NCBI RefSeq assembly: GCF_002104765.1
Contig: NZ_NCXM01000014.1
Location: 90,399-154,398, forward strand
Direction of reading: 5' to 3'
DNA: 64,000 nt
From: Mycolicibacterium vulneris
GTDB taxonomy: Bacteria; Actinomycetota; Actinomycetes; Mycobacteriales; Mycobacteriaceae
Shown: positions 39,406 through 48,239 of the stretch, in pieces
Position numbering within the stretch: the first letter of the stretch is position 1
How the letters are laid out: each line of letters starts with the position of its first letter
Program-made: the position numbers and the translations under genes
Notes under the pieces: generated by a model
Seen by the model: only the letters and a program-made list of their open reading frames with translations
The model's database searches: none
Told to the model about the DNA's origin: nothing

Positions 39406-40587
39406 CTAGGCCAAGGCGGCCGGCGGGACGCCCTCTCCGACGAGCAGCGCCCCGACGATCGTGTAGATCTCCCCACTGGCGGCGGCGTGTTGCGCCGCTG
39501 TCCGCACGTCGCGAAGTCGTCGCTGCAACATCGACCTGTTGTACATGGCGTTGCTGCCTGCCAGTCCGAACGCCTCATTGACGATCTCGACACACTCGGT
39601 GTGGGCCCGTGCCACCATTGCGCGCTGGCGTGTGGCCTGCAGCGGCGAGATGGGTTCACCTGCCGACGCCGCGTCCCACATCAGCCGGACCTCTTTCTCG
39701 GCCAGTGCACGAACCGAAGCCAACCGGATGTCGAGTTGCCCTAGCCGGTACTGGAATACGGGGTCTTCAGCCAGCCGCATCGTAGGGTTGAACGCGGGTC
39801 GTTTCGTCTTGGCCAACTGACGAAGGTCGCTCAGAGCGCCCTCGGCGATTCCCACGACCACCGCGACATGGGTCGGGCCGAGCGCCAACCGGATGGGCAG
39901 CCGGAACAGCGTGGTGTCGACGGTGGCCGGGCCAAAGAAGTTACCGATATGCTCATCGGGAACGAAGACATCCTTGAACACAAAGTCATTGCTGCTCGTC
40001 CCGCGCAATCCAACAGAATCCCATGTCTGAACGAAATCAGCCTGCTCTGCAGGCACCATCGCGAGCACCATCTCGGGCACACCCGCGTCGGTCATGACCG
40101 GCGCGCCCTGCTGCAGCACGATGCAGCTGCCCATCATCCACTGGTGCTCATAACTACCGCTGGCAAGGGGCCACTGACCGTTGACGAGATAGCCACCGTC
40201 GGAGCGGATCGCCACGCCTTTGGGCGCGAACGCCCCGCGGGCCATGGTGTCGGGTCCTTCTGGATAAATTTCCCCGTCGAGGACGTTCTGGGGAAAACGG
40301 CCAAACACCGGCGCGAAGTCAGCACCGATCATCACGGTCCACCCAGCCGAGGCGTCGGCCTTTGCCACCTCTTCGATGACAGCCATGCCCTCGAGGAGGG
40401 TCATCTCTTCGCCGCCGTACTGGCGAGGCACGAACATCCTGAAAGCCCCTGCGTCCGTGAGCCGTTGGATTAAATCGGCTGGGATCAGCTTGGCCGCCTC
40501 GATCTCATTCGCGCGCTGGGCGATCTCGGGGACGAGTGCCCGAACGGCATCGAGCACGGTGGTGGTGTCGGCCTCGAGGGCTGTCAT
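39406..40587 (-). CDS. Flavin-dependent monooxygenase, acyl-CoA dehydrogenase fold (HsaA/HpaH-like)
   Basis: 393 residues. Motifs GLRGTSSNDFVFKDVFVPDE and LIQRLTDAGAFRMFVPRQYG are typical of group D flavin monooxygenases such as HsaA, which hydroxylate phenols using reduced flavin supplied by a separate reductase. It is first in module A, with GGAGG upstream of the ATG at 40587. The neighbouring reductase-like gene (40795-41192) is broken, so a reductase encoded elsewhere would be needed. A plain acyl-CoA dehydrogenase is less likely given these motifs. Confidence 0.88.
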   Translation of the reverse strand: MTALEADTTTVLDAVRALVPEIAQRANEIEAAKLIPADLIQRLTDAGAFRMFVPRQYGGEEMTLLEGMAVIEEVAKADASAGWTVMIGADFAPVFGRFPQNVLDGEIYPEGPDTMARGAFAPKGVAIRSDGGYLVNGQWPLASGSYEHQWMMGSCIVLQQGAPVMTDAGVPEMVLAMVPAEQADFVQTWDSVGLRGTSSNDFVFKDVFVPDEHIGNFFGPATVDTTLFRLPIRLALGPTHVAVVVGIAEGALSDLRQLAKTKRPAFNPTMRLAEDPVFQYRLGQLDIRLASVRALAEKEVRLMWDAASAGEPISPLQATRQRAMVARAHTECVEIVNEAFGLAGSNAMYNRSMLQRRLRDVRTAAQHAAASGEIYTIVGALLVGEGVPPAALA

Positions 40588-40671
40588 GTGGGGTCCTCCA
40601 ATTGACCAATGGTTGGGGCTGCGCCAGCCTGCATGTTTGAGTGTCGGCCTGCTTGAATGAAAAGTTCTATT

Positions 40672-40697
40672 TGAACAATACTTGTATTATGTGTTCA
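40672..40697. promoter_or_regulatory. Candidate operator for module A
   Basis: TGAACA (40672-40677) and TGTTCA (40692-40697) form one inverted repeat, and AATAC-TT-GTATT (40677-40688) is a perfect inner dyad. It sits 85-110 bases upstream of the monooxygenase start in an AT-rich patch. Which regulator binds is unknown. Confidence 0.45.
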
Positions 40698-40794
40698 TCA
40701 TCACCGTGTGGTCAAGGTCTTGGCTGAAGTTCCTTCGCTCGGGAGCCGCCGCGCACCGGTGATCTGATCGGACCATCCGAGTGGGCCCGACGCG

Positions 40795-41192
40795 ACCTTG
40801 GTGCTCACGGCCACCTCGAACCGACGAAATTCGCTGCCGCGTAACACCAGTGGGGCCATGCCGGGCTTGAGGCGCAGCCGACGAATCTTCAACATGGCGA
40901 TGGTGTGGGTCGCCGGGCAGCGACCTCATCGAACAGCCTCCATTCCACCCACACCCCAGGCACCTGGCACGAACGCGACGCCATCGCCCGCAGGCCCCCG
41001 GTCGATGTCGCTGAAGCGGTCGCCCGTGCCCGATACCGAACGCAGGCATCCTCCGGAGAAGGACGCGCTCGGCAGGCAGACTGCCACCCACGGCGGATGC
41101 AGCGACAGCGAGACGAACGAGCTCACCGCCATGCTGACCGGGTTGCCGTCTGCGCCGACGCCGCACACGGCAATCACTCCGCTGGGAAAGCG
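40795..41192 (-). pseudogene. Flavin reductase (HsaB-like) remnant, frameshifted
   Basis: Recognisable segments of a DIM6/NTAB-type flavin reductase on the minus strand. They are RFPSGVIAVCGVGADGNPVS and MAVSSFVSLSLHPPWVAVCL (to about 41060), then LFDEVAA in a second frame near 40915, then THTIAMLKIRRLRLKPGMAP and LVLRGSEFRRFE in the first frame again (to about 40810). Family members carry MAVSSFTSLSLDPPLVAVC and DHTI..L at equivalent places. The first frame stops at 40926, just before the conserved part resumes. The N-terminal part is also missing. It is clearly non-functional unless the sequence has errors. Confidence 0.75.
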
Positions 41193-41321
41193 CCCAGACC
41201 CGTACGTAACAGCCGGGAGCGAATGTCGCCGAATTCATTTCCGTAGCAGGCTGTTTCGGGTCAGTCGGCCAACGCTCCTGCGGCGATCGCGCACTCCCAA
41301 CTGAGAGGCAATATGCGATTA

Positions 41322-41345
41322 AGACACTATCTGTGTAGTATGTCT
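41322..41345. promoter_or_regulatory. Inverted repeat upstream of the ferredoxin gene (candidate TetR operator)
   Basis: AGACAC-N12-ATGTCT, 62 bases before the ferredoxin start. The same 6-12-6 layout recurs at 42399-42422 with GTGTCT as second arm. The two copies flank the TetR gene at 41662-42240. Confidence 0.55.
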
Positions 41346-41406
41346 AATACTGAAAATGGCCTCAGGTAGTTTTTCACGTCCCAGCCCACCGGAGGAGCCG
41401 ATCATC

Positions 41407-41631
41407 ATGGCAGACAGCCAGCTACCCCTTCTGATCACTGTCGACCGGTCGAAGTGCTGCGGATACACCCTGTGCGCCGCCGAAGGTCCCGACGTCTACT
41501 CCATCGACGACGCCGGATACGCCGAGGCACCTGAGAGCGTGCCGGCTAACCTCGAGGCGCAGGCTTGCCGAGGTGCGGAGGCGTGCCCTGACAGCGCCAT
41601 CACGGTGCGCCGCGCCAACCCGGGCGAGTGA
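41407..41631 (+). CDS. Ferredoxin, 3Fe-4S type
   Basis: 74 residues. The cluster motif is CxxYxxC (Cys17, Tyr20, Cys23) followed by Cys60-Pro, with an extra Cys18 and Cys54. Substituting Tyr for the second Cys of the 4Fe-4S motif points to a 3Fe-4S centre, as in ferredoxins that serve P450s and Rieske oxygenases. The ATG at 41407 has GGAGGAG upstream; the frame opens at 41356. It converges on the TetR gene. Probable partners are the Rieske oxygenase of module A or an oxygenase elsewhere. Confidence 0.9.
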   Translation: MADSQLPLLITVDRSKCCGYTLCAAEGPDVYSIDDAGYAEAPESVPANLEAQACRGAEACPDSAITVRRANPGE

Positions 41632-41661
41632 CGTTGGCGACGCTTGGGAACGCCGCAGGTT

Positions 41662-42240
41662 TCAGACCAGGTACTGGTCGGGAGTCCACCGGGCCAGATA
41701 TGGCATTGCCAGGATCGCGCGCGGTAGGTCGGCCACGTCGCGAGTCGGAAACACGTACGCCGACATTACGATTCGAAGGATGAGTTCACAGAGCTGACCA
41801 CTGGTCATACCCATGGACCGGACGGCAAAGGTCAAGCTCAGCGCCGGCGCCAGTAGCTCTTCCAGCACGCCGACGAACTCCGGGAAGATCTGCTGCAAGA
41901 AGTCCACTCCGAAGCCCGGTTCAAGGGCAATCACCTGCATGATTTCCGGATGCGCCCGACCGACGTCGATCATTGCCTCTACGACCGCCCGGACACGAAC
42001 GTCGAGTTCGGGCCGCTCTTCGACGGCGTTGACTACCGCGCCTTCGAACAGCTTCACGACTCGTACGCCGACCGCATACAGTAGGTCCTGCTTCCTACCG
42101 AAATAGTGATACAGCGTTCCGCGGGAGATCCCCGCTTCAGCGCTGACGTCGGTCATCGAAAGCCCTTTGGCGCCACTGCGTGCCAACGTCGTAGTGGTCG
42201 CATCGAAGATACGCGCAAGCATGTCGCCGTTCGCCGCCAT
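41662..42240 (-). CDS. TetR-family regulator
   Basis: 192 residues. HTH at about 29-48 (MTDVSAEAGISRGTLYHYFG). The ATG at 42240 has GAGGAGGGC upstream; the open frame further up lacks protein-like sequence. It is transcribed away from the bicupin gene and toward the ferredoxin gene. Matching inverted repeats lie on both sides (41322-41345 and 42399-42422), which suggests it represses the ferredoxin and the bicupin/hydratase-aldolase genes together with itself. Confidence 0.9.
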   Translation of the reverse strand: MAANGDMLARIFDATTTTLARSGAKGLSMTDVSAEAGISRGTLYHYFGRKQDLLYAVGVRVVKLFEGAVVNAVEERPELDVRVRAVVEAMIDVGRAHPEIMQVIALEPGFGVDFLQQIFPEFVGVLEELLAPALSLTFAVRSMGMTSGQLCELILRIVMSAYVFPTRDVADLPRAILAMPYLARWTPDQYLV

Positions 42241-42398
42241 CAGGGCCCTCCTCGTCTTCACGCTTCGCAGAGTGTATTCCCACCCTGCAGAGGAAAAGGT
42301 GAGATTAGGCGTTTCTTTTTGAAACGGATCACCATCCCGATCGGTGGCCTGCCAGAAGGTACCTCGTGCATAAAGGAGTTGCACCAGAAGTATTGTTT

Positions 42399-42422
42399 AG
42401 ACACAAATCGTACTAAGTGTCT
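42399..42422. promoter_or_regulatory. Perfect inverted repeat between TetR and bicupin genes
   Basis: AGACAC-N12-GTGTCT with perfect 6-base arms, in the 356-base divergent region 42241-42596. It matches the repeat at 41322-41345. No gene was seen in the rest of this gap. Confidence 0.6.
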
Positions 42423-42596
42423 TGTGAGTGGCTGCGGCCGGTGCTAGCGTCAGCGCTGCGTCATCATCACCGGGAGTGGTCCCGCCGACCCGAGGCATCG
42501 ACACTCGAGCCCGCCGGGACCCTTCGGTTGACCAAACGACGCGGTCGAGCGCGACCTTCTCTGACAGCCACGGTTTCTTCACGAGGACAAGGGATT

Positions 42597-43709
42597 ATGA
42601 CGACTACACAGGAGCCAGCTTCAGATCTGGCACAGTTCGACAGGAAGCTTGACGAACTGCACCTCCGTGGCCAGTGGCAGTACGATGCGCAGCTGGTCCA
42701 GCTCACCGACGGTCCCATCCCGGCGGGTGTGCCGTTCCGATGGTCATGGGAACTCGCGGATCGCGCCCTGACCGAGATGTGCGCGGCGGTATCCGGCGAA
42801 ACCGCCCGCAGGAACTTCACTTTCATTAACCCGGGTCCTGACGTCAACGGCACGACGCAGACCTTGGCGATGGGTATGCAGATCACCCTGCCTGGCGAGA
42901 TCGCCCCGGCCCACCGGCATTCCATCAACGCCTTGCGCTTCGTCGTGGACGGTAGCCCCGACCTGTTCACCGCGGTCGACGGGGAGAAACTTGCGATGGA
43001 GGACGGTGACCTGATCATCACGCCCGCCTATTCCTGGCACGATCACCACAACGAAAGCGACAAACGCGGCGTCTGGGTCGACATCCTCGACGTGCCGCTC
43101 ATCGGTTACCTGCGTCAGATATTCTTCGAACCGTTCGGTGGGCGCACACAGCCGTTGCACGAAGACGCTGCTGCCTTCGTCAGCAGTCGCGCCTCCCACA
43201 TACGCCCCGCGTGGGAAGCTCGACAGAATGAGCGGATTCCGTTCCGCTACGCGTGGAGCGAGGTTCGGGCCGCCTTGAACACGCATCGTCACAGTAGCGG
43301 CAGCCCGTTCGACGGCGTCATCCTGCACTACGCCCACCCGATCAGCGGCGGCCCGACACTGCCCACTATCGACTGCTTCGCACAGCTGCTCCGTCCGGGT
43401 CTGTGCACCGAACGCCACCGCCACACTTCCAGTGCGGTCTACTACGTCGTCGAAGGCGAAGGCACCACAGTTGTCGGTGACGAGGAAATTCAATGGTCTG
43501 CCGGCGACTCGTTTGTAGTGCCCGACTGGATGTGGCACGCCCACATGAACCGGTCCTCCGAGGTCGACGCCGTGCTCTTCTCCGCAACCGACGCTCCCAT
43601 GCTCGAGGCGCTCGGAATGTACCGCGAGGAGCCGCGCCACTCGTTCGGTACCCAGCAATATCCCGCTGTGCCTGGCGATCTCGCCTCCCCGGCGAAGAAA
43701 AGGGCATGA
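42597..43709 (+). CDS. Bicupin ring-cleavage dioxygenase (gentisate / 1-hydroxy-2-naphthoate type)
   Basis: 370 residues with two cupin modules. The first carries His106 and His108 in APAHRHSINALRF and further His in SWHDHHNE (148-151); the second has ERHRHTSSAVYYVVEGEG and WHAHMN. Enzymes of this family cleave gentisate, salicylate or 1-hydroxy-2-naphthoate with Fe(II) and O2. The 4-base overlap with a hydratase-aldolase gene recalls the phdI-phdJ pair of phenanthrene degradation, which favours 1-hydroxy-2-naphthoate, as an inference. The ATG at 42597 follows ACGAGGACAAGGG. Confidence 0.88.
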   Translation: MTTTQEPASDLAQFDRKLDELHLRGQWQYDAQLVQLTDGPIPAGVPFRWSWELADRALTEMCAAVSGETARRNFTFINPGPDVNGTTQTLAMGMQITLPGEIAPAHRHSINALRFVVDGSPDLFTAVDGEKLAMEDGDLIITPAYSWHDHHNESDKRGVWVDILDVPLIGYLRQIFFEPFGGRTQPLHEDAAAFVSSRASHIRPAWEARQNERIPFRYAWSEVRAALNTHRHSSGSPFDGVILHYAHPISGGPTLPTIDCFAQLLRPGLCTERHRHTSSAVYYVVEGEGTTVVGDEEIQWSAGDSFVVPDWMWHAHMNRSSEVDAVLFSATDAPMLEALGMYREEPRHSFGTQQYPAVPGDLASPAKKRA

Positions 43710-44677
43710 CCATGACGATCACCCGTGCAGACATCAGAGGGATCGTGGGCATCGTGCCGACGCCTGCGACCGGCGACGCCGATGACTGGCGCTGCCTGAA
43801 CAGCGTCAATGTCGCTGAGACCGAGAAGATGGTGGAGCAGGTCGTCGACGCCGGGATCGAGCTCGTGATGTCCACCGGAACCTTCGGCGAGTGCGCGTCG
43901 CTGACTCATCAAGAATGGCTTCAGTTCTCGGCCTGCGTCGCCGAGACGATCCGCGGCCGGGTGCCCTTCTTCGCCGGCGTGACGACGTTGAACACCCGCG
44001 ACACCATCGCACGAGGTCGCGAAGCGATCGATGTGGGCGCCGACGGACTCTTCGTCGGTCGTCCGATGTGGCTGCCGCTCGACGACGTCGGCGTCGTGCG
44101 CTTCTATCGCGATATCACCGAGGCGCTGCCCGGCGTACCGGTTGTGATCTATGACAATCCCGCCGCGTTCAAGGGAAAGATTAGCGTCGAGGCCTACCGG
44201 CAACTTGCCGATGCGCCTGAGATCGTGGCGACCAAGCACGCAGGCGGACCGACACTGGAGGGCGACATCGAAGCCTTCGGCGACAAGATTGCCGTGCTGC
44301 CCCTCGACAGCGACTGGGTCCGCGTTGCCAAGCGCTTTCCCGCTCGGGCCACGGCTTGCTGGTCGGGAAACGTGGCCTGTGCACCGTCCCCGTTAGCGGC
44401 GCTTTCGCGCGCCGTGCTGTCCGAGGACTGGGCACAGGCGGATCGCATTTCCGAGCAGGTGAACTGGGCGCTGGCCCCGCAGTTCGGAGGTGACATGTCG
44501 CGCTTCATGGATTACAGCATTCCGGTCGGGCGCGGCCGGTTCCGCGGAGCGGGGTTGATCGACTGTGGGCCCAGCCGGCCGCCTTACACCGATGCTCCGC
44601 CCGACATGGTCGCTGGCGGTGAGGAGACCGGCCGCCGGTGGGCAGAACTGGAGCAGAAGCATCGCGGTTTGCGCTGA
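43706..44677 (+). CDS. Hydratase-aldolase of the DapA family (PhdJ/NahE-like)
   Basis: 323 residues, class I aldolase. The Schiff-base lysine is Lys177 in IVATKHAGGP and the catalytic Tyr149 lies in VVIYDNPAAF. Signature blocks STGTFGECASLTHQEW, TTLNTRDTIARGR and GADGLFVGRPMWLPLDD match trans-o-hydroxybenzylidenepyruvate and 2'-carboxybenzalpyruvate hydratase-aldolases. The reaction releases pyruvate and an aromatic aldehyde. The start ATG lies in an ATGA overlap with the bicupin gene, so both are made together. The product aldehyde could be oxidised by the dehydrogenase at 49519. Confidence 0.92.
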   Translation: MTMTITRADIRGIVGIVPTPATGDADDWRCLNSVNVAETEKMVEQVVDAGIELVMSTGTFGECASLTHQEWLQFSACVAETIRGRVPFFAGVTTLNTRDTIARGREAIDVGADGLFVGRPMWLPLDDVGVVRFYRDITEALPGVPVVIYDNPAAFKGKISVEAYRQLADAPEIVATKHAGGPTLEGDIEAFGDKIAVLPLDSDWVRVAKRFPARATACWSGNVACAPSPLAALSRAVLSEDWAQADRISEQVNWALAPQFGGDMSRFMDYSIPVGRGRFRGAGLIDCGPSRPPYTDAPPDMVAGGEETGRRWAELEQKHRGLR

Positions 44678-45009
44678 GCTGACCTAGGACGGTGCTGTTT
44701 AGTGACTGAGTTCCGGCGCGCCGGAGCCGGTTTGGTGCAGGTGGGCCAGGATGATCAGGTGCAAGGCACTGGAACGGATATCAGCAGGGTCGATTCGATG
44801 ACCTGCTGCTGGTCGGCGATCACTTGCCTGCGGGCAGTATCCGTCTGCCGGCCGAGCACGGCGAGGTCATGACGGGGTGTTTCGGATCGTGTACCGGGTG
44901 CCCGAGATCCGCTGATTTCCACCATTCACACTAAGCCCGCCGTTGTCATAAGTCGCGAGCACGGACCGCCAATTCCGGCACCGCTGCAGGTCACTACATC
45001 AGCGGCGTC
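44678..45009. other. Intergenic region, no gene recognised
   Basis: 332 bases between the hydratase-aldolase gene (plus) and the aldehyde dehydrogenase gene (minus, convergent). Short open segments occur on both strands but none shows a family motif. It may be a decayed gene or terminator-bearing spacer. Confidence 0.5.
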
Positions 45010-46464
45010 CTAGGCGGTGCCACCGTCACTGATAGCCATCACCACCGCCTTCGGCTCGGTGAAGAACTCGCGGCTGAATGTGCCACCCTCACGGCCGATT
45101 CCGGAATCGCCCACCCCGCCGAACGGCGCCCGCAGGTCACGAACGAAAAAGCAATTCACCCACACGGTGCCCGCGTTCAGCGCGGCTGCCACGCGATGGG
45201 CACGCGAGAGATTCTCGGTGAACAACATCGCGTTTAGCCCATACGGTGTGTCGTTGGCTGCAGCAATACCGTCTGCCTCGGTGTCGAACGGCGCGACGAC
45301 CGCGACGGGGCCGAAGATCTCTTCACGGCAGAGGCGCGCGGTTGCAGGCAGGTCGGTTACGACCGTCGGATGGATGAGCCACCCCTCCCCCGGACCACCT
45401 GTGCGCATGGTGCCCCCTTCGGCGGGGATCCCCTCGACGTAGGACTGGACCTTCTTCCAGTGTTCTTGCGACGCCAGTGGACCAACCTGGGTGTCAACGG
45501 CTTTCGGATCACCGGTGATCAGCGATTCGGTGGCTCTCACAAAACGTGCCAAGAACTCGTCGTAGACCTCTCGCTGGACATACAGCCGGCTACCGGCGAG
45601 GCAGACCTGCCCGGCATTGGAGAAGATGGCCCGGATCGACCAGCTCACCGCGCTGTCGAGGTCGGCATCGGCGAAGACCAGGTTGGCACCCTTTCCGCCC
45701 AGTTCCAGGCTCACCGGGGTCAGGTGTGCCGCCGCCGCGGCGGCGATGGTTCTGCCCGTACCGGTTTCGCCGGTGAAGGTGATCCTGTCAACGCGGGAAT
45801 CGCCGGTGAGCGCGGATCCCACAGAACCGGGACCATATCCGTGCACGACATTCAGAACACCATCGGGCATCCCGGCTTGCAGGGCAAGTCGCGCCAGGAT
45901 GGTCGCCGACGCGGGAGTGTCCTCGGCAGGTTTGAGGACGACCGTGTTTCCCCACGCGAGGGCCGGCGCGACCTTCCAGGTCTCGAGCATCAGCGGGAAG
46001 TTCCACGGCGCGATCGCGGCGACGACACCCGCCGGCTCGAATCTGGTGTAGGCATGGTGACCGGTGTCCATCGGCAGTGCTTCACCGGCTGAGAGCCGCG
46101 CATGGTCAGCGAAGAAACGGAAGTTCTGCGCAGACCGCGGCACGTCGTTGCCTCGCGTGTCGGTGATCGGCTTTCCCATATCGGTGGTGTCCGCGAGGGC
46201 CAGCTCGTCGCCATGCTCGATGATTAGATCGGCCAGTCGGTGCAGAACTGCCCCCCGTTCAGCCAAACCCATTCGTGGCCAGGGGCCTTCGTCGAAGGCC
46301 CGGCGCGCCGCGGTTACGGCCCGTGCGGCCTCCTCAGCGCCGCCGAGCGCCACCCTGGCCCACGGCTGGCGGGTCCACGGATCGACGGTGTCGAACCACG
46401 CCAGACTGGCCGACTCGGTCTCTTCACCATCGATGACGTGCGGTATGAGCTCGGTCATGATCAT
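45010..46464 (-). CDS. 2-Hydroxymuconic-semialdehyde-type aldehyde dehydrogenase
   Basis: 484 residues. Catalytic Cys288 in NAGQVCLAG and general-base Glu254 in LELGGKGA; the fold is complete. It ends a meta-cleavage operon, so the likely reaction is NAD-dependent oxidation of the semialdehyde made by the extradiol dioxygenase to the dienol acid used by the tautomerase and decarboxylase. The start ATG at 46464 overlaps the tautomerase stop (ATGA). Module C contains no separate hydrolase gene, so the dehydrogenase branch is probably the main route. Confidence 0.92.
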   Translation of the reverse strand: MIMTELIPHVIDGEETESASLAWFDTVDPWTRQPWARVALGGAEEAARAVTAARRAFDEGPWPRMGLAERGAVLHRLADLIIEHGDELALADTTDMGKPITDTRGNDVPRSAQNFRFFADHARLSAGEALPMDTGHHAYTRFEPAGVVAAIAPWNFPLMLETWKVAPALAWGNTVVLKPAEDTPASATILARLALQAGMPDGVLNVVHGYGPGSVGSALTGDSRVDRITFTGETGTGRTIAAAAAAHLTPVSLELGGKGANLVFADADLDSAVSWSIRAIFSNAGQVCLAGSRLYVQREVYDEFLARFVRATESLITGDPKAVDTQVGPLASQEHWKKVQSYVEGIPAEGGTMRTGGPGEGWLIHPTVVTDLPATARLCREEIFGPVAVVAPFDTEADGIAAANDTPYGLNAMLFTENLSRAHRVAAALNAGTVWVNCFFVRDLRAPFGGVGDSGIGREGGTFSREFFTEPKAVVMAISDGGTA

Positions 46465-46658
46465 GAACTCTTGTTCCGCTCGGCGATGGTCACATCACCG
46501 GCGGCCCAATGGGTATCGGGAACTTCACGCAGGACCACCCGGATGGCGGAACGTGAGACGCCCAGCGCCGTCTCGACCGCGCCGGTCAATTCGCTGATTA
46601 GCGTCCGTAACTGGTGTGGTGCGCGGCCCTGGACCAGGGTGACTTCGACTAACGGCAT
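46461..46658 (-). CDS. 4-Oxalocrotonate tautomerase
   Basis: 65 residues, the typical 4-OT size. After removal of Met1 the catalytic Pro (PLVEVTLVQGR) becomes N-terminal, and Arg12 is the conserved carboxylate-binding residue. It isomerises 2-hydroxymuconate to the 2-oxo-3-ene form for decarboxylation. The ATG at 46658 lies 4 bases after the decarboxylase stop. The longer open frame to 46745 lies inside the decarboxylase gene. Confidence 0.93.
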   Translation of the reverse strand: MPLVEVTLVQGRAPHQLRTLISELTGAVETALGVSRSAIRVVLREVPDTHWAAGDVTIAERNKSS

Positions 46659-46662
46659 CGCG

Positions 46663-47448
46663 TTACTTCCCTTCGTGGACGACCAGTGAACCGAGGTTCG
46701 AAAAATGCATTCGCACAACGGCTTTGGGACCGAGCGCAACCGCATCGGTCATCCCGCCAGTGAGCACAATCCAACCGCGCTCGATCGCCACCCCCCGCTC
46801 GGCTAGCACGTTCGCCGCCAACGCCAGCGCCTCGGCAGGATGACCTTGAACCGCGGCTCCGGTGGCGCTGTCGACGATGACGCCGTCGACTTCGACCAAG
46901 CACGCCTCCAATGAGAGGTCCAGTTCTTCCGGCGGCAATCCGATTGGGCCCGTCAGATATCGACCCGATGAGGCGTTGTCGGCGACGACGTCGGGCAGGG
47001 TAAACCGAAAATCGCGATAGCGGGAGTCGATGATCTCCATGCCCGCGTAGACATGCCCCACCGCTGACATCGCTTGTGCCGCTGTAACACCAGGACCGCT
47101 CAACCGCTCCTTCATGACGAAGACGAGTTCCGGCTCGACACGGGGATGAATCAACGCGCCCGTCGGCAACGGCGCCCCGGCGGGCAGCGTCATCGCATCG
47201 GTCAGCCACGCAACCAGCGGCGACGAAATACCCATTCGCTGCTGCTTGGCTCGCGACGTCAGGCCCAGCTTCACCCCCACGACGCTTTCACCGCGCTCGA
47301 CTCGGCGGCACAACGCCTCGTCCTGAATTGCATAGGCGGTCCTTAGGTCGAGGTCGGCCCAGTCATCGGTGATCGGGTCGCGGGCGGTTCGCGTGTCCTC
47401 TGCGTCAAGCAGCTCGGAGGCCGCCCGGTCAACGGTCCATGTACTCAT
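46663..47448 (-). CDS. 4-Oxalocrotonate decarboxylase
   Basis: 261 residues of the hydratase/decarboxylase family. GVKLGLTSRAKQQRMGI, IHPRVEPELVFVMKE and EIIDSRYRDFRF are signature blocks with the metal-binding Glu residues. It decarboxylates 2-oxo-3-hexenedioate to 2-hydroxypenta-2,4-dienoate, working in complex with the hydratase next to it. Start overlaps the hydratase stop (ATGA). The order of the pair (hydratase then decarboxylase) supports the split of roles, but the two families are so similar that the roles could be swapped. Confidence 0.88.
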   Translation of the reverse strand: MSTWTVDRAASELLDAEDTRTARDPITDDWADLDLRTAYAIQDEALCRRVERGESVVGVKLGLTSRAKQQRMGISSPLVAWLTDAMTLPAGAPLPTGALIHPRVEPELVFVMKERLSGPGVTAAQAMSAVGHVYAGMEIIDSRYRDFRFTLPDVVADNASSGRYLTGPIGLPPEELDLSLEACLVEVDGVIVDSATGAAVQGHPAEALALAANVLAERGVAIERGWIVLTGGMTDAVALGPKAVVRMHFSNLGSLVVHEGK

Positions 47449-48239
47449 GACCCTCCTGCGGCGAAACGTGCGGTGACTAGCCCGAGTTGGGCAAACTGCG
47501 CGGTCCAGACATCGCCTGGTCGCACCGGTTGTGCCGCGGTCACCGAACCCGGCAGCACGACATCACCGGCTCTCAGGCAGTCGTTCTGCTGACCCAGGGT
47601 GTTGGCCAGCCATGCCAGCGATATCACCGGCGAGCCGAGCGCCGCCCCCCCGGCACCCGTCGCGACCACCTCGCCGTTGCAGTACAGGTTGCATCCGAGG
47701 AGCCGAAGATCCGCATCTGTGGGCCGAACAGGACGCCCGCCGAGCACGACTCCCCCCGACGACGCGTTGTCGGCCACCGTGTCGGCGACGCTGATACGCC
47801 AGTCGGCGATGCGGCTGTCGATGATTTCCAGTGCCGGCAGCACGAAGTCCACCGCAGCCAGGGCCTCGGCGACTGTCACGCCGGGACCGGCAAGGTCACG
47901 CTTGATTACTAGGGCGATCTCCGGCTCGACACGAGGCTGCAGGAAGGCAGTCACCGCGATGGGATCGGACTCTGCGTGGAACATCTGGTCGTGCAAGACA
48001 CCGAAATCCGGTTGATCAACCCCCATCTGACGTTGCATGGCCGCCGAGGTCAGGCCCACTTTGTGGCCCTTGATGATCCGGCCTTCGGCCATCCACCGAT
48101 CGACCTGTGCTCGCTGGATGGCGAAGCCCTCCGACACGGTCAAGTCCGGGAATCGGTCAGTCAGCGGGGCGATCGGGCTGCGCGTCTGGTAGGCCGCCAG
48201 CAGGTCCTCGGCCATCTGATGGCACTCTTCGGTACGCAT
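47445..48239 (-). CDS. 2-Hydroxypenta-2,4-dienoate hydratase
   Basis: 264 residues. GHKVGLTSAAMQRQMGVDQP, LQPRVEPEIALVIKRDL and EIIDSRIADWRI carry the metal ligands of the family. It hydrates the dienoate to 4-hydroxy-2-oxovalerate, whose aldolase would be expected beyond the right edge with the acetaldehyde dehydrogenase. The start ATG at 48239 directly abuts the extradiol gene's stop; another ATG eight codons in (48215) is possible. Confidence 0.88.
   Translation of the reverse strand: MRTEECHQMAEDLLAAYQTRSPIAPLTDRFPDLTVSEGFAIQRAQVDRWMAEGRIIKGHKVGLTSAAMQRQMGVDQPDFGVLHDQMFHAESDPIAVTAFLQPRVEPEIALVIKRDLAGPGVTVAEALAAVDFVLPALEIIDSRIADWRISVADTVADNASSGGVVLGGRPVRPTDADLRLLGCNLYCNGEVVATGAGGAALGSPVISLAWLANTLGQQNDCLRAGDVVLPGSVTAAQPVRPGDVWTAQFAQLGLVTARFAAGGS

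Noticed and set aside
40687..41238. 183-residue minus-strand protein
   Set aside because: Its frame is not the one that carries flavin reductase motifs; Arg-rich sequence indicates a shadow of the pseudogene.
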